This document shows positions 51,725 to 61,444 of a stretch of 64,000 nt of DNA, piece by piece. Below the pieces are notes generated by a model. The model made no database searches, was not told the DNA's origin, and saw only the letters and a program-made list of their open reading frames with translations. The stretch's first letter is position 1. The number at the start of each line of letters is the position of its first letter. This DNA is from Candidatus Obscuribacterales bacterium (GTDB taxonomy: Bacteria; Cyanobacteriota; Vampirovibrionia; Obscuribacterales; Obscuribacteraceae): NCBI GenBank assembly GCA_019637435.1, contig JAHBVO010000003.1, forward strand, positions 186,001-250,000, given 5' to 3'. Both the position numbers and the translations under genes were made by a program.

Positions 51725-52792
51725 ATGTCTAACAAGAATGTTTCTGCTGCTCCGACCACGCCTGAGCGCGAGTTCCATCTCGTATGCAGTAGCGGTGGTT
51801 CGCGAGCAATTCTCGGCAGCGCGGGAGTCCTTCTCGCCTGCAATCAGGCCGGCATCAGCAAGTTCAAGTCCATCGGTGGTATCAGCGGCGGGTCCATCCC
51901 GACCGTTCTCTACTCCTCCGGCATGGATGCGAAGACTTGCCTGAGCACGGCTCTGGATATGGATTTTTCCAGCCTGCTCACTCGCCGCGCCAGTTTCTTC
52001 CGCATCCTGGTCGCGTACTTCATGCAACGACGCAACGAGAAGGTTCGGCCCGTCAATGGCGTCCTCACCTCCGAGAAACTCGGCGATTTCGTCGAAAGTT
52101 TCCTCAAGGATGGGGAACTGTGGCCCAAGGGCTACTGGACGATGGCGATTGCTGAGGATGCGCAAATCGTGTTCTCGGAAAATGGCGTCTTCGAGATCCG
52201 CCCCGATGGACACCTGCGCTTCATCTCGTGTGACCCGGGCCCCCTCGGCACTGCGGTTCGCGGCAGCTGCGCTGTCCCCGGCATCATCTCGGCTGTCGAA
52301 TACAAGAACAAGATTCTGTTCGACGGCGCGCTTGGTCCTGAGAGCCGCGTGCCCGCCGGTGTCCCGATGCGTCTCTACGGCGCTCAGCCGCGCGATATCA
52401 TCGCGTGTGATGTGGGCGACGAGAACAGCAAGCAGGCGCAGCGCGTCACCAAGCTCTGGAAGATGGTCTGCGGTGACGACTGCGTCCCCGCCGTCGAAGA
52501 CCCGATCTACAACAAGTCCCATGGACTGACGTGGATCGAGCCGAAGATCACTTCCGTGCGGTCTCTGCAGTTCAACCTGACCCGTGACCAGAAGTGGGAA
52601 GCGGTGATGGCTGGCTTCGTGGCGTCCGTTCCGGAACTCGCTCTGTCGAGCATCCTGACCGGCGATCGCCTGGTCGGCGCTCAGGCGCTGGTCAAGGAAT
52701 ACGAGGCTGCTCTGCGGCAGACCGAGACCGGCAAGGTCGGTGATCTGACCAAGCTGGTCGAAAGCATGCTGTCGAAGAACGGCTTGCTGTGA
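51725..52792 (+). CDS. Patatin-like phospholipase/acyl hydrolase
   Basis: A 355-aa member of the patatin family (Ser-Asp catalytic dyad). The oxyanion-hole loop CSSGGSRAIL is at about 21-30, the nucleophile elbow is GGISGGSIP with S54, and the aspartate is D200 in LFDGALG. It should release fatty acids from phospholipids or other acyl esters, and so could feed the adjacent beta-oxidation genes. No signal peptide is visible, so it is cytoplasmic unless exported otherwise. The start has AAGGAG about 8 bases upstream. Its codon bias matches that of fadA and fadB. Confidence 0.9.
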   Translation: MSNKNVSAAPTTPEREFHLVCSSGGSRAILGSAGVLLACNQAGISKFKSIGGISGGSIPTVLYSSGMDAKTCLSTALDMDFSSLLTRRASFFRILVAYFMQRRNEKVRPVNGVLTSEKLGDFVESFLKDGELWPKGYWTMAIAEDAQIVFSENGVFEIRPDGHLRFISCDPGPLGTAVRGSCAVPGIISAVEYKNKILFDGALGPESRVPAGVPMRLYGAQPRDIIACDVGDENSKQAQRVTKLWKMVCGDDCVPAVEDPIYNKSHGLTWIEPKITSVRSLQFNLTRDQKWEAVMAGFVASVPELALSSILTGDRLVGAQALVKEYEAALRQTETGKVGDLTKLVESMLSKNGLL

Positions 52793-52899
52793 TGTTGAAG
52801 CTGGGCATCCGGTCGCGGCTAGGGGACTGATAACAGTCTCTCGGTCGTGACCGGTGCGTAGCTGATAAGCTTTAAGTTGAGACTTAAGGAGCCCTCGTA

Positions 52900-52915
52900 G
52901 GGACTTCATAGTCCC
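52900..52915 (+). terminator. Hairpin in the lipase-thiolase spacer
   Basis: GGGACT and AGTCCC pair around TCAT, about 108 bases after the lipase stop, without a T-run. It may attenuate read-through into the thiolase gene. Confidence 0.3.
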
Positions 52916-52965
52916 CTTCAGGAGTGCGTCGTTTGATTCCAATCAACGTTCAGACATCCAGTTAC

Positions 52966-52980
52966 CGACACGGTGTCGGT
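52966..52980. promoter_or_regulatory. Inverted repeat before the thiolase gene
   Basis: CCGACAC and GTGTCGG are inverted around one base, 48 bases before the fadA start. It is a different site from the AACGTTCAG sequence at 52946-52954. Confidence 0.4.
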
Positions 52981-53027
52981 GGCTGTCCGAACGCTGTTTT
53001 CTAGCACTTCAGCATAGGACGATCACA

Positions 53028-54248
<1,221 letters not shown>

Positions 54249-54294
54249 CGGAGTTTTCTAACGGTTTAACCAAAAACCAGAGGACACAATAACC

Positions 54295-56496
54295 ATGTCA
54301 AAGGCCATCACTCTCAGTAAGCTCGGTAGCGGCATTGCCGTCATCACCATCGACCTTCCCGACAGCAAAATGAACCTGCTGTCGGGTTCGGTCATGACCG
54401 AGCTCAACGAAGCTTTGGACACCATCGAGCGCGACGGCTCGAAGGGCGTCATCATCGTCTCCGGCAAAGAAGGCAACTTCGGCGCCGGCGCCAACGTCGA
54501 GGAGATTCAGGCGCTCCAGAGTCAGCCTGCCATCAAGATCTACGAGGCGGCAAAGGACGGCAAACGGCTGTTCGCGCGTCTCGAGAAGCTCAACTCCATC
54601 GCGGCGATCAACGGCACTTGCCTGGGCGGGTTCACCGAACTGGCACTGGGCTGCAAGTACCGCATCGCCACTTCCGATCCGAAGACCGAGATCGGCGTCC
54701 CCGAAGTGCTGCTCGGTTTCCTCCCCGGCTGGGGCGGTACCGTGCGTCTGCCGCTGCTGATTGGCGGTCAGGCTGCCTTCAAGATGATTTCGACCGGCAA
54801 GGCCGAGTCGGGCTACAAGGCATGGCGCCTCGGGCTCGTCGATGAGATCGTCGCCAAGCACGAGCTCGTCGAGCGCGCCGCCGAGATTCTGTCGGGCTCG
54901 CGTCCCAAGCGCTATCAGCCGCGCTTCAAGGAAGGTCTCGTGCGCAAGCTGACCGCCGTCGGTCTGGAAGGCAACAGCTTCGGCCGTTCGCTGTTCCGCA
55001 AGATGGCGTCGCAGGCTGTTTACGCCGCCACCAAGGGCAAGTACCCGGCTCCGGTCGAGGCGCTCAAGGTGGTCATGCTCGCGCTCACCGGTGACCGCGA
55101 GAAGGCTTTCGAGGCGGAATCCCAGGCGTTCGCCAAGCTCGCCACCAGCCAGGTTTCGAAGAACCTGGTCAGCATCTTCTTCGGGCAGTCCGTGTCCAAG
55201 AAGATGGAAGGCGTCGCTCCGAACATCGACGTGAAAACGATCGGTGTGCTCGGCGCTGGCGTCATGGGTGCCGGCATCGCTCAGGCTGCTGCCTACAAGG
55301 GCTACACGGTCGTCCTCAAGGACATCGACCAGGGCGCGCTCGACAAGGGCATGGAGACCATCCGCGGTCTCTTCCAGGCGCTCGTCGACCGCAAGAAGCT
55401 CAGCCAGACCGAGATGGACGTGATCATGTCCGCGGTCAAGCCGACGCTCGACTATGCCGACCTCGCCGACTGCGACCTCGTCATCGAGGCGGTCGTCGAG
55501 AAGATGAACGTGAAGAAGATGGTGCGCGCCGAGTGCGAGAAGGCCATCAGCAAGCCGTTCATCTTCGCCACCAACACGTCGTCGCTGTCCGTCGGCGGCA
55601 TGACCGAAGAGCTGCGCAAGGGCGAAGAGCTGGTCGCTCCCGCTTCGCGCCATCCGGAGATGACGGTGGGCATCCACTTCTTCAACCCGGTGCACAAGAT
55701 GCAGCTCGTCGAGGTCGTGCGCGGTTCGACCACCAGCGATGAGACCCTCGCCGCTGCCAAGGCGTTCGTCGCCAAGCTCGGCAAGTTCCCGGTCCTGACC
55801 AACGATGCCCCCGGCTTCGTGGTCAACCGCATCCTCACCCCCTACATGCGCGAAGCGATGGTGCTTGCCGAAGCCGGTGTTCCGATTCCGGACATCGAGA
55901 AGGCGGCGCTCAATTTCGGCATGCTCATGGGTCCCTTCACCCTGCTCGACGAAGTCGGTCTGGACATCGCCGGCCACGTCATCGAGACGCTTCACGGCGC
56001 CTTCGGTGACCGGCTGTCGCCGCCGCCGATTCTGTCGGTCGTGAAGGAGAAGAAGCTGCTTGGTCGCAAGGGCGGCAAGGGCATCTATCTCTACGACGAG
56101 AAGAACGACCGTCGCTTCGTCATGGAAGGCGGCCGCTTCTCGAAGAAGAAGAAGCGCTACCTGCTCAACCCGGAAATCACCGATGCCATCAAGGCGCCGG
56201 TGAATCGCAAGACCGAGGGCGAGATCCAGGATCGGCTCTTCCTTGCCATGGTCGCTGAAGCGGCGCTGGCGGTGCAGGAGAACGTGATCGAAGATCCGGC
56301 GCAGCTCGACTTCGCCATGATCTACGGAACCGGCTTCCCGCCGTTCATCGGTGGTCCCCTCGCCTACGCCGACGCGATGGGCACGTCTCTGGCCTACCAG
56401 AAGCTGCTCTATCTGTCGAAGGTGCACGGCGACAACTACAAGCCCTGCGACCTCCTCAAGAAGAAGGGCGCGACCGGCGAGCCGTTCCGCAAGTAA
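54295..56496 (+). CDS. fadB: Enoyl-CoA hydratase/3-hydroxyacyl-CoA dehydrogenase
   Basis: A 733-aa bifunctional beta-oxidation protein. The N-terminal crotonase half (about 1-290) has GNFGAGANVEEIQ, GTCLGGFTELALGCKYRIA and GVPEVLLGFLPGWGG, with the two catalytic glutamates in the usual positions. A Rossmann NAD domain begins GVLGAGVMGAGIAQAA near 316. The dehydrogenase C-terminal domains follow (PGFVVNRILTPYMREA near 505). It forms the trifunctional-type partner of FadA. A 10-bp terminator hairpin lies 54 bases after the stop. A long open frame on the opposite strand is an effect of C/G-ending codons. Confidence 0.95.
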   Translation: MSKAITLSKLGSGIAVITIDLPDSKMNLLSGSVMTELNEALDTIERDGSKGVIIVSGKEGNFGAGANVEEIQALQSQPAIKIYEAAKDGKRLFARLEKLNSIAAINGTCLGGFTELALGCKYRIATSDPKTEIGVPEVLLGFLPGWGGTVRLPLLIGGQAAFKMISTGKAESGYKAWRLGLVDEIVAKHELVERAAEILSGSRPKRYQPRFKEGLVRKLTAVGLEGNSFGRSLFRKMASQAVYAATKGKYPAPVEALKVVMLALTGDREKAFEAESQAFAKLATSQVSKNLVSIFFGQSVSKKMEGVAPNIDVKTIGVLGAGVMGAGIAQAAAYKGYTVVLKDIDQGALDKGMETIRGLFQALVDRKKLSQTEMDVIMSAVKPTLDYADLADCDLVIEAVVEKMNVKKMVRAECEKAISKPFIFATNTSSLSVGGMTEELRKGEELVAPASRHPEMTVGIHFFNPVHKMQLVEVVRGSTTSDETLAAAKAFVAKLGKFPVLTNDAPGFVVNRILTPYMREAMVLAEAGVPIPDIEKAALNFGMLMGPFTLLDEVGLDIAGHVIETLHGAFGDRLSPPPILSVVKEKKLLGRKGGKGIYLYDEKNDRRFVMEGGRFSKKKKRYLLNPEITDAIKAPVNRKTEGEIQDRLFLAMVAEAALAVQENVIEDPAQLDFAMIYGTGFPPFIGGPLAYADAMGTSLAYQKLLYLSKVHGDNYKPCDLLKKKGATGEPFRK

Positions 56497-56550
56497 GCTT
56501 CACTGTTTGAGATTGACAGAGTAGTTGAATAAAACAATCTCCGGCTGGAC

Positions 56551-56590
56551 GGAAGGTGACCACAAGTCACCTTCCTCCAGTTTGTCTTTA
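56551..56590 (+). terminator. Rho-independent terminator of fadB
   Basis: GGAAGGTGAC (56551-56560) pairs perfectly with GTCACCTTCC (56566-56575) around CACAA; a T-rich stretch (TTTGTCTTT) starts a few bases later. Confidence 0.8.
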
Positions 56591-56597
56591 TCTTTTA

Positions 56598-56685
56598 CTA
56601 CTAGATCGTATCGTGGTGCAAAGCTTTCAAGATGGGCTTTCTTGAGAATTGCTACTAGATCGTATCGTGATATAAAGTTTTCAAG
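56598..56685 (+). repeat. Two CTACTAGATCG boxes, 54 bp apart
   Basis: CTACTAGATCGTATCGTG occurs at 56598-56615 and 56652-56669; each is followed after four bases by AAAG and then TTTCAAGA, so the repeated unit is about 34 bp. A third copy is at 58515-58532, again behind a terminator. Confidence 0.7.
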
Positions 56686-56733
56686 ACAGCCTCTCAGTGG
56701 TGGTTTCCGGATTTGTGCGTTTGCGGTTTGGTG

Positions 56734-56789
56734 TTTTTGGCAACGAGAGAGCGACGATTTTTCCAAATTCCGTCAACGCCACGTAGACA
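56734..56789 (+). repeat. 55-bp palindromic element, copy E
   Basis: TTTTTGGCAACGAGAGAGCGAC at the front and CACGTAGACAG at the end. The centre is less perfect than in copy A. Same orientation as copies A, C, D and F. Confidence 0.7.
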
Positions 56790-57244
56790 GTTTGGTTGGC
56801 CCTGGAGTCTGAAACCCTGAAGTCTCTCGGTGCAGGGTTTAATTGAGACGGGCTTTATGGAGAGCTGGATTAGACGGTGTGTGGCGAAGGGCGCCGTGCG
56901 TGAGCTTCGCATCATAAATTCTGCGTGACGGCACCGTTACGGCTTGCGCTAAGGACTGGAAACGCCGTGCGGACGGCGATGTTACGGGGTTTTAAGTGTT
57001 TCATTTCGAAATGTATTGGTGATTACTAGCGAGGCCAACTGATAAACAGAGATGTCAACATTCTCGTTTCTGCCTCAGGAGTTCATCGTCACGCGTTCCT
57101 GAAACTCCCTCTCATTCGAAGCTTTTCGTGTCTCTTCATGGAGTCGCGTCATGGTTCGTCTGGCTGGAGAACGAGAACGGCCGCCTTTTCGCGGTCGTCG
57201 TTGAATCCACTCACGCATTGAACACAACCAAATCAGGAGTTCAA

Positions 57245-58441
57245 ATGACCAAGAAGATCGTGGTCCTCGCTGCTGCGCTGGCGGCGGCTTTGTCGTTCGC
57301 CACCTCTCAGGCGGCGTTCGCTCAGGCTCAGGTTCAAACGCAAGCCGCTGCCCTGCCGGTCGTGACGCCGCAGACGGTCGATGCGGAGCTCGCCGGCTAT
57401 AAGCCGGTTTTCATCATCCTGACCGGCGCGGATTGCAACGTCTGCACCGAGATTGCGAAGCTCGTAGCGAAGTACCCGCAGATGAAGTTTCTCCAGGGAA
57501 AGGCTAGCGACTTCGATTCTCCGGATGTCGTCCACGTCGGAATCCTCCCGCTCGCCATCGTCAGCGTCCCCGGCGTCGGCCCGACGTTCCAGCAGGAGAA
57601 GTTCGCCCCCGCCGACCTCGACAAGTTCATCGCGGAACGTGTGACTGTCGCGATGCGTCAGACTGCTGCTTCCAACAAGGTCTCAGCGGTGCGCGAGAGC
57701 ATCAAGACGACTTCGCAGCCGTTCAACGAAGACCTCGCGAAGCTGAACGCCGAGTTCAAAGAGCTGTGGAAGCCCTACGCCGATCGCATCGAGGCGGAGC
57801 GCCTCAAGGCCGCGAAGGCGACGGCACCGTTCGAAGCACAACTCACCGCTCTCTCGAAGAAGGCGAACGACGAACGCGATCCGCTCGTCGCCAAGCTTCG
57901 CGAGATCGACGGTCGAGCCCGCGCTGCCGTGGAGGCGGATCCGGAGATCGTGGCTCACACGAAGACGATCGGCGACCTGCGCAAGTCCTTTGCCGATGCG
58001 GAAACCGAACTCGAGCAGCTCAAGGAGAAGGGCGTCGACGGCAAGGATGCCGCTTTCAAGGCGGTGACCGACAAGATGAGCGCGCTCGACAAGTCGTTCG
58101 GCGACACGGTTACGGCTGGTCGCGCTCGTACCGTCGAGGTCATGAAGCCGTTCGCGGAAGAGGCCAAGCCGGTTGCCGCGCAGCTCGATGCCGTCGAAAA
58201 GAAGTTTGGTCCTCAGATCGCCGACCTCTATGCCAAGATCGAGCAGGCATCGAAGCCGTTCGCGGACGAAGCCAGCAAGATCTCTGCCGAAGGCAAGCTC
58301 ATGCTCAAGCCGCACTTCGACGCGGTGGACACCGTCAAGGCCAACAAGAAGCGCGCGCTCAAGCCACTGTTTGATGAGCTGAAGACAGCAATGGGCGAAC
58401 TGGAGAAGGTTCTCGACGAGACCGCCGCGCCGGCGAAGTAA
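57245..58441 (+). CDS. Secreted protein with thioredoxin-like CNVC segment and long coiled coil
   Basis: A 398-aa protein. A signal peptide (KKIVVLAAALAAALSFATSQ, cleaved at AFA) is followed by a short thioredoxin-like region: PVFIILTGADCNVCTEIAKL with C64 and C67, then VHVGILPLAIVSVPGVGPTF, with the proline segment typical of that fold. From about 140 to 395 it is an uninterrupted, strongly charged helix/coiled coil. Exported, probably periplasmic. The CxxC could be redox-active, but the region looks too short for a full thioredoxin fold. The ATG at 57245 has AGGAG 7 bases upstream. It is highly C/G-biased and ends at a strong terminator. Confidence 0.8.
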   Translation: MTKKIVVLAAALAAALSFATSQAAFAQAQVQTQAAALPVVTPQTVDAELAGYKPVFIILTGADCNVCTEIAKLVAKYPQMKFLQGKASDFDSPDVVHVGILPLAIVSVPGVGPTFQQEKFAPADLDKFIAERVTVAMRQTAASNKVSAVRESIKTTSQPFNEDLAKLNAEFKELWKPYADRIEAERLKAAKATAPFEAQLTALSKKANDERDPLVAKLREIDGRARAAVEADPEIVAHTKTIGDLRKSFADAETELEQLKEKGVDGKDAAFKAVTDKMSALDKSFGDTVTAGRARTVEVMKPFAEEAKPVAAQLDAVEKKFGPQIADLYAKIEQASKPFADEASKISAEGKLMLKPHFDAVDTVKANKKRALKPLFDELKTAMGELEKVLDETAAPAK

Positions 58442-58470
58442 TCGAGCAGCCCCAAACATCAGTAGTGGAG

Positions 58471-58510
58471 CGGATGGCGAGAAATAATCTCGCCGTCCGT
58501 TTCCTTGTCT
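58471..58510 (+). terminator. Rho-independent terminator of the 57245 gene
   Basis: CGGATGGCGAGA (58471-58482) pairs with TCTCGCCGTCCG (58488-58499) over 12 bp with one G-T wobble, then TTTCCTTGTC. It is 29 bases after the stop. Confidence 0.85.
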
Positions 58511-58514
58511 TTTG

Positions 58515-58532
58515 CTACTAGATCGTATCGTG
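58515..58532 (+). repeat. CTACTAGATCG box, third copy
   Basis: CTACTAGATCGTATCGTG, identical in 18 of 18 bases to the copies at 56598 and 56652, again 10-20 bases behind a terminator. Confidence 0.7.
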
Positions 58533-58596
58533 GCGGCTCCGTTTAAGAAACCTTATAGCGCCAGTTGTTTCGTGGGACGTGATGTTTAGAGCGATG

Positions 58597-58652
58597 TTTT
58601 TGGCAACGAGAGAGCGACGATTTCTCGTGATTCCGTCATAGCCAGATAGACA
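58597..58652 (+). repeat. 55-bp palindromic element, copy F
   Basis: TTTTTGGCAACGAGAGAGCGAC at the front, as in copy E, and GCCAGATAGACAG at the end. Between convergent genes. Confidence 0.7.
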
Positions 58653-58718
58653 GCCTAGAGCTATCGGAAAGACGTGTGTCTCTAGATGGTCTGTGGGACA
58701 TGTTTTAGCGGATTTGTT

Positions 58719-58829
58719 CTCACTGTGCGAGATAGTAGCAGGGTTTGGACTTAGACTCACTGTGCGAGATGCTAGCGGGGTTTGGACTTAGACTCACTGT
58801 GCGAGATGCTAGCGGGGGTTTTACTGGGC
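58719..58829 (+). repeat. Tandem 37-bp repeat, three units
   Basis: Units begin at 58719, 58756 and 58793, each opening with CTCACTGTGCGAGAT. The first continues AGTAGCAGGG, the other two GCTAGCGGGG. The third degenerates at the stop codon of the minus-strand regulator (58821). Read on the minus strand these units lie directly behind that gene. Confidence 0.75.
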
Positions 58830-60275
58830 AAGGGGAGATAGCAGGGATACGCGTCGCTCTAGTTCTTCGGCGGGCAGTCCGGCAAATGGAATTAGAAACT
58901 GATTCAGTTCTGCTCCCGACACATAGTAAGGGACCGTGCTGGTGAGTGGTAAACCTGCATCAGCTGCGGCTGATACGAGGCCGCGGTCCATAAGTCGTTG
59001 AGAGATTCGGATACACAAATGCAGACCGGCGCTCTGGCGGGGGACCTCGATTTCTGTTTTGAACAAAGTGAACAGCGCTCCGGTAAGAGCTTTCCGGCGT
59101 TTCTCGTAATGCGGTTTGGTCTTCTTTACGTGCAGAGCAAGCGCGCCTGTGCGCAAGAACTCAGCTAATGCGTAGTGTTCGAGGATGGGAAACTGCCGTT
59201 CTGACAGGAATTTTACGCGCTCGAACACGGGCACCAGGGACGGTGGCACGACCGCGCAACCCGCTGTCGTCAACGGGTAAAGAAGTTTCCAAAAGCTATA
59301 CACGTAGATGACGCGCTCGTTATCATCCATTCCCTGCAGCGCCGGAAGTGGTGGATTGAGGTACGAAAAGTCGCTGTCCCAGGCATCTTCAATGATGTAG
59401 CTGTCCTTGCGCTTTGCCCAATCCAGCAATTTTTTCCTTCGCTCCAGCGATAGAATTGTTCCTGTGGGATCGTGGTACGACGGAGTGACATAGGCTAATT
59501 TAGCCGCTTCCGACTCAAAGAGATCTACCTGAATTCCGTCGTTGTCGATATCGATGGGGACAAGTGTGGCGCCTCGATCGGACAGAGAGTCCCGCGCTCC
59601 TCCGTAGCCAGGATTCTCGACGATCACTCTATCGCCAGGGTCAATCAGCACTTTCGCGATGTACGTGAGCGCTTGCTGTGATCCCTGAAATACGATCACC
59701 TGTTCAGGCTGACAGTTCAAACCCTTAGTACGAGCCAGATATGACGCGATCTCGACGCGTAATTTGTATTGACCGAGGGTCTCCGGTGCGGCGTCGAAGT
59801 GGTGGGGAAGGAGCTGACGATATTGTTTCGTCAGAATCTCCTTCCACTGATTCATCGGGAGTTCATCGGACGGGGGAGCGCCGTAATTCAAGTCCTTGAG
59901 ATTGCCGGCCAGACCGGTCGAAAGCGACATTTGCATGAGTTTTGCCGCGTCGCTGGAAATTCTCGGTGGTGCCGATTGCGCTGCGCTGCGCTTCTGCACG
60001 ATGTCCGTCTGGAAATTCCTTTCGAATTGACCGCGCTTGCTTACGAAAGTGCTGCTGCCAGTAATCGATTCTAAATAGCCCTGGGCGATCAGGTCTTCGT
60101 ACGCTTTCACGACGGTACCGCGGGCGATGCCGAGCGAATTGGCCAGCTCGCGTGTGGGAGGTAGTGGCGCACCGGCCGGTAGGGTGCCGGCTATAATCCG
60201 CTCCTTCAAAGCTTTGGAAAGCTGTATGAAAAGGGGTTCTTGATTGTCTTTGTCTAGTGTGAGCGGGAATTCCAT
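58821..60275 (-). CDS. MocR-type GntR/aminotransferase-like transcriptional regulator (3)
   Basis: A 484-aa third paralogue of the two regulators at 516-3490. The winged helix is at about 10-80 (LFIQLSKALKERIIAGTLPA, LPPTRELANSLGIARGTVV). The aminotransferase-like domain contains YVTPSYHDPTG and the probable PLP lysine K330 in SFWKLL, again after Trp rather than Ser. EDAWDSDF replaces the usual EDDYDSEF. The start at 60275 is supported by the family N-terminus only. The 3' end borders the tandem 37-bp repeats. The target is unknown; the divergent secreted gene at 60588 is a candidate. Confidence 0.87.
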   Translation of the reverse strand: MEFPLTLDKDNQEPLFIQLSKALKERIIAGTLPAGAPLPPTRELANSLGIARGTVVKAYEDLIAQGYLESITGSSTFVSKRGQFERNFQTDIVQKRSAAQSAPPRISSDAAKLMQMSLSTGLAGNLKDLNYGAPPSDELPMNQWKEILTKQYRQLLPHHFDAAPETLGQYKLRVEIASYLARTKGLNCQPEQVIVFQGSQQALTYIAKVLIDPGDRVIVENPGYGGARDSLSDRGATLVPIDIDNDGIQVDLFESEAAKLAYVTPSYHDPTGTILSLERRKKLLDWAKRKDSYIIEDAWDSDFSYLNPPLPALQGMDDNERVIYVYSFWKLLYPLTTAGCAVVPPSLVPVFERVKFLSERQFPILEHYALAEFLRTGALALHVKKTKPHYEKRRKALTGALFTLFKTEIEVPRQSAGLHLCIRISQRLMDRGLVSAAADAGLPLTSTVPYYVSGAELNQFLIPFAGLPAEELERRVSLLSPLAQ

Positions 60276-60587
60276 GGACAGATTCTAAAGCAGAACACGA
60301 GGATTTTTCGTCCTCAAAAGCATACCAATCAAACCAATTCTGCGCATACCAATTTAGTTGCGCACTCCTTGTTTCTTGCGATCGCTGCAAAAGGTTTCTC
60401 ATCAGAGGCAAAGCTGTGGTTTTAAACAGCCGCGCCTTTGTAGACTTTGTTGTCAAACCTTTTGCTGCAATTTTTTAAACCCAAACGACTAATCATCGCT
60501 CTCGATCGTTGACGGCATTGGCTCTTGGAAAAGGATTTTCCTTTTCAGACGAGCTGTACTAGACGGTCCTGACCATAGGAGAGTGTG
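60276..60587. other. Divergent promoter region between regulator (3) and a secreted gene
   Basis: 312 bases with no gene. GAGGA/TCCTC arms at 60299-60315 form a small hairpin close to the regulator start. Confidence 0.4.
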
Positions 60588-61205
60588 ATGTATAAACGTA
60601 TTTTCTTTTCATTCTCTGCCCTGCTCTTCGCTGCCACCACAGGCAGTGCCGCTCTGTCCGCTGAAGTTCCAGTTGCGTCTCCCGAGGCAAAACCGCTCAC
60701 CGCGCCCGTCTCCTTCGAACTGAAGTCGGACCCTGCGTCTCTTTCCGAACCGGTTTCGGCGGACTCGTTGGTGCTTCAATCCACGAACCAGCAGGATTTG
60801 TCGCCGGAAGAACTCGTTCGTCGAGCACTTCGTGATTACGACCGTTCTGTCAAGGACGACCCGTTCGGCATCAAGCCCAAACCGGTTTATGGTCCGTCGC
60901 AGAGCGTCAGTGGAAGCCCGAACCTGAGTCAGAAGTCGCTTCGTTTCGATCGAAAGGACAGCTATTCCTATTACGATTCCAGCGACTTCAATCCGTACGA
61001 TTCCGATCGGCTTTCCAATGATGCTCGGCGTCAAATCTCAACTCAGCGGCAGCGAACTGCTGACCGCATCGCCGACATGATCTCTCCGGGTTTCGGTCGC
61101 GCCGAGTTTCAACTCGGTGAAAATCACGTTCGTATCGATTACATCTACTCGCGGCGCTGTAAAACGCGGGGTGTGGGCGTCTGCTTTCAGATGACGTTCC
61201 GCTAA
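60588..61205 (+). CDS. Secreted hypothetical protein
   Basis: A 205-aa protein with a signal peptide (RIFFSFSALLFAATTGSAAL, cleaved at LSA). The mature part is Ser/Pro/Asp-rich and flexible to about residue 120. It contains a YSYYDSSDFNPYD patch and ends with a compact region (150-205) holding two Cys in RRCKTRGVGVCFQM, probably disulphide-linked. AGGAGAG lies 5 bases before the ATG at 60588; a GTG directly before is less likely. No family is recognised. Divergent from MocR (3). Confidence 0.68.
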   Translation: MYKRIFFSFSALLFAATTGSAALSAEVPVASPEAKPLTAPVSFELKSDPASLSEPVSADSLVLQSTNQQDLSPEELVRRALRDYDRSVKDDPFGIKPKPVYGPSQSVSGSPNLSQKSLRFDRKDSYSYYDSSDFNPYDSDRLSNDARRQISTQRQRTADRIADMISPGFGRAEFQLGENHVRIDYIYSRRCKTRGVGVCFQMTFR

Positions 61206-61210
61206 AACCG

Positions 61211-61279
61211 GCTTGCGATGAGCGATGGCGACGACCGTTCTGCATCGCAGACGTCTGTTGTTGTCGTCTCATCGCAAGC
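61211..61279 (+). terminator. Long hairpin after the secreted gene
   Basis: GCTTGCGATGAG (61211-61222) pairs perfectly with CTCATCGCAAGC (61268-61279). An inner GACGAC/GTCGTC extends it. It stands where a terminator is expected but has no T-run. Confidence 0.5.
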
Positions 61280-61292
61280 TTTCAACCGGACG

Positions 61293-61300
61293 CCTACTAG
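61293..61300 (+). repeat. CTACTAGA-type box
   Basis: CCTACTAGATGG, 13 bases behind the hairpin, followed 90 bases later by palindromic element G. Confidence 0.4.
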
Positions 61301-61389
61301 ATGGATTGGTAAGATTTCAAGGGCGGAAATGGAGTCGTAATGATGCTTTTGGAGGAAGAGGTCCCTCAGTTCGGGCGTGAAAAAGCGGA

Positions 61390-61444
61390 TTTGGCTATCT
61401 GTCTATGACGGAATTGGAAAATTCCGGCGCTCTCTCGTAGCCAG
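61390..61444 (-). repeat. 55-bp palindromic element, copy G (reverse orientation)
   Basis: TTGGCTATC at the front and CGTAGCCAG at the end. The inner GGAATT/AATTCC (61410-61425) is a perfect stem with a GGAA loop. The minus strand reads GCTACGAGAGAGCG as in the other copies. Confidence 0.75.

Larger units (their letters stand above)
56497..57244. other. 748-bp spacer with terminator, two CTACTAGA boxes and palindrome E
   Basis: The terminator at 56551-56575 is followed by CTACTAGATCGTATCGTG boxes at 56598-56615 and 56652-56669, then by palindromic element E (56734-56789). Beyond that no gene is seen until the ATG at 57245. Confidence 0.55.
58442..58820. other. Convergent spacer with terminator, box, palindrome F and tandem 37-mers
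   Basis: In order: terminator 58471-58499, CTACTAGATCG box 58515-58532, palindromic element F (58597-58652) and a tandem 37-bp repeat (58719-58829) that reaches the stop of the minus-strand regulator. Confidence 0.6.

Noticed and set aside
54298..56427. 709-codon open frame on the minus strand opposite fadB
   Set aside because: It mirrors the C/G-ending codons of fadB, has an Arg/His/Asp/Leu composition typical of antisense translation and no ribosome-binding site.
58719..58829. Tandem 37-bp units as a CRISPR array
   Set aside because: The units abut with no spacers and there are no cas genes nearby.
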